A stretch of 7,646 bases of DNA, taken from the NCBI GenBank assembly GCA_021299565.1, contig JAJTHA010000182.1, positions 1 through 7,646 of the forward strand, given 5' to 3'. Below the pieces are notes generated by a model. It saw only the letters and a program-made list of their open reading frames with translations. It made no database searches and was not told the DNA's origin. Positions 6,541 to 7,646 of the stretch are shown in pieces. The stretch is from Candidatus Caenarcanales bacterium. GTDB lineage: Bacteria; Cyanobacteriota; Vampirovibrionia; LMEP-6097. Both the position numbers and the translations under genes were made by a program. The stretch's first letter is position 1. Every line of letters begins with the position of its first letter.

Positions 6541-6822
6541 ATGTCAAAGATAAGTGAAGAAACTTTAGTAGAAGTATTGCTAAGAGCAAAGAAGGGAGAG
6601 TCTCCTGCAGCCTTAGCGAGAGAGTATGGAATTGGTTTAACAACAGTCAAGCGCTGGAGACGTGGCACTCAGAGAGTCAGCAAGGGCTTTACTCCAGAAC
6701 CACTAAGAAATAATTCGGCTTCTGAGAAGAAGATTAAAGAGCTTGAGAAAAAGCTAGAAGGCTTAACGCTATTGCTTGCAGACGCTTTTGATGCTTTAAA
6801 AAAACAACAAAACGAGAATTAA
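6541..6822 (+). CDS. IS3-family transposase OrfA (HTH and leucine zipper)
   Basis: This 93-residue protein is the DNA-binding and oligomerisation part of the IS3 transposase. Residues about 6-42 form a helix-turn-helix (SPAALAREYGIGLTTVKRW), which recognises the terminal repeats. Residues about 62-88 form a coiled coil with heptad positions I65, L68, L72, L75, L79 and L86. The ATG is preceded by a weak AGG at 6529-6531, and the start sits 58 nt inside the IS left end. Near the 3' end, Lys codons 87 and 88 lie on an A7 run where ribosomes can slip -1 into orfB. In IS3 relatives OrfA alone often acts as a regulator of transposition, while the OrfAB fusion is the active enzyme. Length and layout are typical, with no sign of decay. 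Confidence 0.9.
   Translation: MSKISEETLVEVLLRAKKGESPAALAREYGIGLTTVKRWRRGTQRVSKGFTPEPLRNNSASEKKIKELEKKLEGLTLLLADAFDALKKQQNEN
6795..6804 (+). other. Programmed -1 frameshift site (slippery A7)
   Basis: In the orfA frame the codons are TTA-AAA-AAA, giving heptamers T_TTA_AAA (6795-6801) and A_AAA_AAA (6798-6804). The -1 frame has no stop from 6792 to the orfB ATG and on to the window end. A slip would give 88 OrfA residues joined to at least 281 from the orfB frame. A weak CGAG/CTCG stem (6813-6816 with 6824-6827) begins 8 nt downstream. Confidence 0.7.
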
Positions 6823-6845
6823 GCTCGAATAATAAAAAGTATAAA

Positions 6846-7646
6846 ATGACAAGAAAAGAACTGGCAAAGCAGCTGGGGATCAGTAGATCTTCGTTGTACT
6901 ACAAACACAAACAGCTCGAAAAAGATCGAGCTATCTGCTCAAAAATCAAGATTGTAATGCGCCAGAATCCCAGTTATGGGCACAGGAGGGTGGCATTAGC
7001 TCTAGGGATCAATCACAAGAGTGCTTTGAGGATAATGAAGAAATTCAATTTGAGCCCTCGATTAAAACGAATCAAGCACAAAAGTAATTTTAGTAAACCC
7101 TCTATCAAAGAGGCTAATTTGATTAAAAATATTTGTGCAACAGCTCCTAGTGAAATCTGGGCAAGTGATTTTACTTACATAAGATTTCGTAATCAATTTG
7201 TGTATTTAACAACTGTGATAGATGTATTTTCGAGAAAGATTTTGGGATGGAATTTATCCTTAAAGGCAGACACTAAGATGGTTCTAACTGCAATAGAAGA
7301 AGCATTGGCAACAGGAAGCCCGAAATTTTTTCACACGGATAGAGGCTCACCATTTTATGATAAAAAAATCGCAGCTTTACTCAAGAAGTATTCAATAAAG
7401 CATTCCAGAAGTGATAAATCTAGTCCATGGCAAAATTCATGGCAAGAAAGTTTTTTTAGCCAATTTAAATTGGAATTGGAAGGGACAGGAAGATTTAAAG
7501 ATTTTGAAGAATTAGTTGATGGGATCAACAATCAAATAATGTATTACAACGAAAAACGAATACATACGGCCCTCGGTAAGTCACCTTCTCAATTCCTGTC
7601 TGAGTTTAAAGTTGCTCATAAAAGGATCGTTCAAGTATCCAAAAAA
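6846..7646 (+). CDS. IS3-family transposase OrfB (DDE integrase), 3' end outside window
   Basis: The frame is open for 267 codons from ATG 6846 to the window edge with no stop. It carries an rve integrase core: D108 in WASDFTYI, D165 in FFHTDRGSPFY and E201 in SWQESFFSQFK. There are exactly 35 residues between D165 and E201, so the DD35E triad is intact. The N-terminal part (RQNPSYGHRRVALAL) matches the HTH_21-like region common in OrfB proteins. The C-terminal YYNEKRIHTALGKSPSQFL motif is characteristic of the family. OrfB cuts and joins the IS ends, normally as an OrfAB fusion. The 23-nt gap after the orfA stop has no good Shine-Dalgarno, so frameshifting is the more likely expression route, with independent initiation at 6846 as the alternative. 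Nothing suggests inactivation within the visible part. Confidence 0.92.
   Translation, partial: MTRKELAKQLGISRSSLYYKHKQLEKDRAICSKIKIVMRQNPSYGHRRVALALGINHKSALRIMKKFNLSPRLKRIKHKSNFSKPSIKEANLIKNICATAPSEIWASDFTYIRFRNQFVYLTTVIDVFSRKILGWNLSLKADTKMVLTAIEEALATGSPKFFHTDRGSPFYDKKIAALLKKYSIKHSRSDKSSPWQNSWQESFFSQFKLELEGTGRFKDFEELVDGINNQIMYYNEKRIHTALGKSPSQFLSEFKVAHKRIVQVSKK
6913..6932 (+). other. Hairpin in the early orfB coding region
   Basis: AGCTCGA (6913-6919) and TCGAGCT (6926-6932) form a perfect 7-bp stem with an AAAAGA loop. The left arm sequence AGCTCGA also occurs at 6822-6828, just after the orfA stop, so the right arm has two possible partners. It may bear on frameshifting or on translation of orfB; no function is shown. 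Confidence 0.4.

Larger units (their letters stand above)
6483..7646 (+). mobile_element. IS3-family insertion sequence, right end not in window
   Basis: The left end begins TGTAGTGTACCCC at 6483, fixed to the base by loss of homology between the interrupted paralogue and CDS2; IS3-family ends characteristically start with TG. Inside are orfA (HTH, leucine zipper) and orfB (DDE integrase) in the typical order and relative -1 frame. OrfB is still open at 7646 with 267 codons, near the usual family length, so the right inverted repeat should lie shortly beyond. The target duplication cannot be seen without that end. Confidence 0.9.

Overview
The window holds an accessory surface-protein locus followed by an insertion sequence, all on the + strand. 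Two very large, low-complexity, Asn/Thr/Ser/Ala/Val-rich proteins occupy positions 1-6184. The first is open at the left window edge (its first complete codon is at position 2) and ends at 2653. The second (2711-6184, 1157 aa) is complete, with a Sec signal peptide. A third member of the same family starts at 6353 and is cut after about 43 codons by an IS3-family element whose left end is at 6483 and whose right end lies beyond 7646.

Both large proteins are built from the same parts: (i) stretches of five-residue periodicity of the form [S/T/A/G]-T-[I/V/F/L]-x-[N/G], which look like pentapeptide-repeat beta-helix; (ii) a strongly conserved block containing SRHIVNGTIITADLAD followed by a K-I-V-S-V-x-G-[T/S]-K-V-x-G tail; and (iii) spacers of tripeptides NAT/NAV/NAQ. 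CDS1 carries seven copies of the SRHI block and CDS2 carries two. CDS2 also has three complete copies and one partial copy of a longer module with a 'NTGxGTxxP' and 'DxLVKxDxEIDG' signature. The two proteins end in different C-terminal domains. The likely picture is secreted or surface fibre/adhesin-like proteins with modular, recombination-prone shafts and different tips. Function is inferred from architecture only.

Regulatory layout: there is a 57-nt gap between CDS1 and CDS2 with no terminator, a clear rho-independent terminator after CDS2 (6214-6240), and a short leader with competing inverted repeats before the third paralogue. The box AGGTATTTAAAT sits 26-27 nt upstream of the GTG start of both CDS2 and the interrupted paralogue.

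The IS encodes OrfA (HTH plus leucine zipper) and OrfB (rve/DDE integrase, DD35E). OrfB lies in the -1 frame relative to OrfA. That frame is open back to an A7 slippery run, so an OrfAB fusion by programmed -1 frameshifting is likely.

Organism: an AT-rich bacterium using the standard stop codons. There is no in-frame TGA in more than 2000 Gly-rich codons, which argues against a recoded UGA. Secreted proteins with 'VGTxTPxAKVEVNGQI' and 'GSMRYNSTAKVMEFCDGSNW' signatures are familiar from Bdellovibrio-like bacteria and several uncultured candidate phyla. I cannot place the taxon more precisely from sequence alone.
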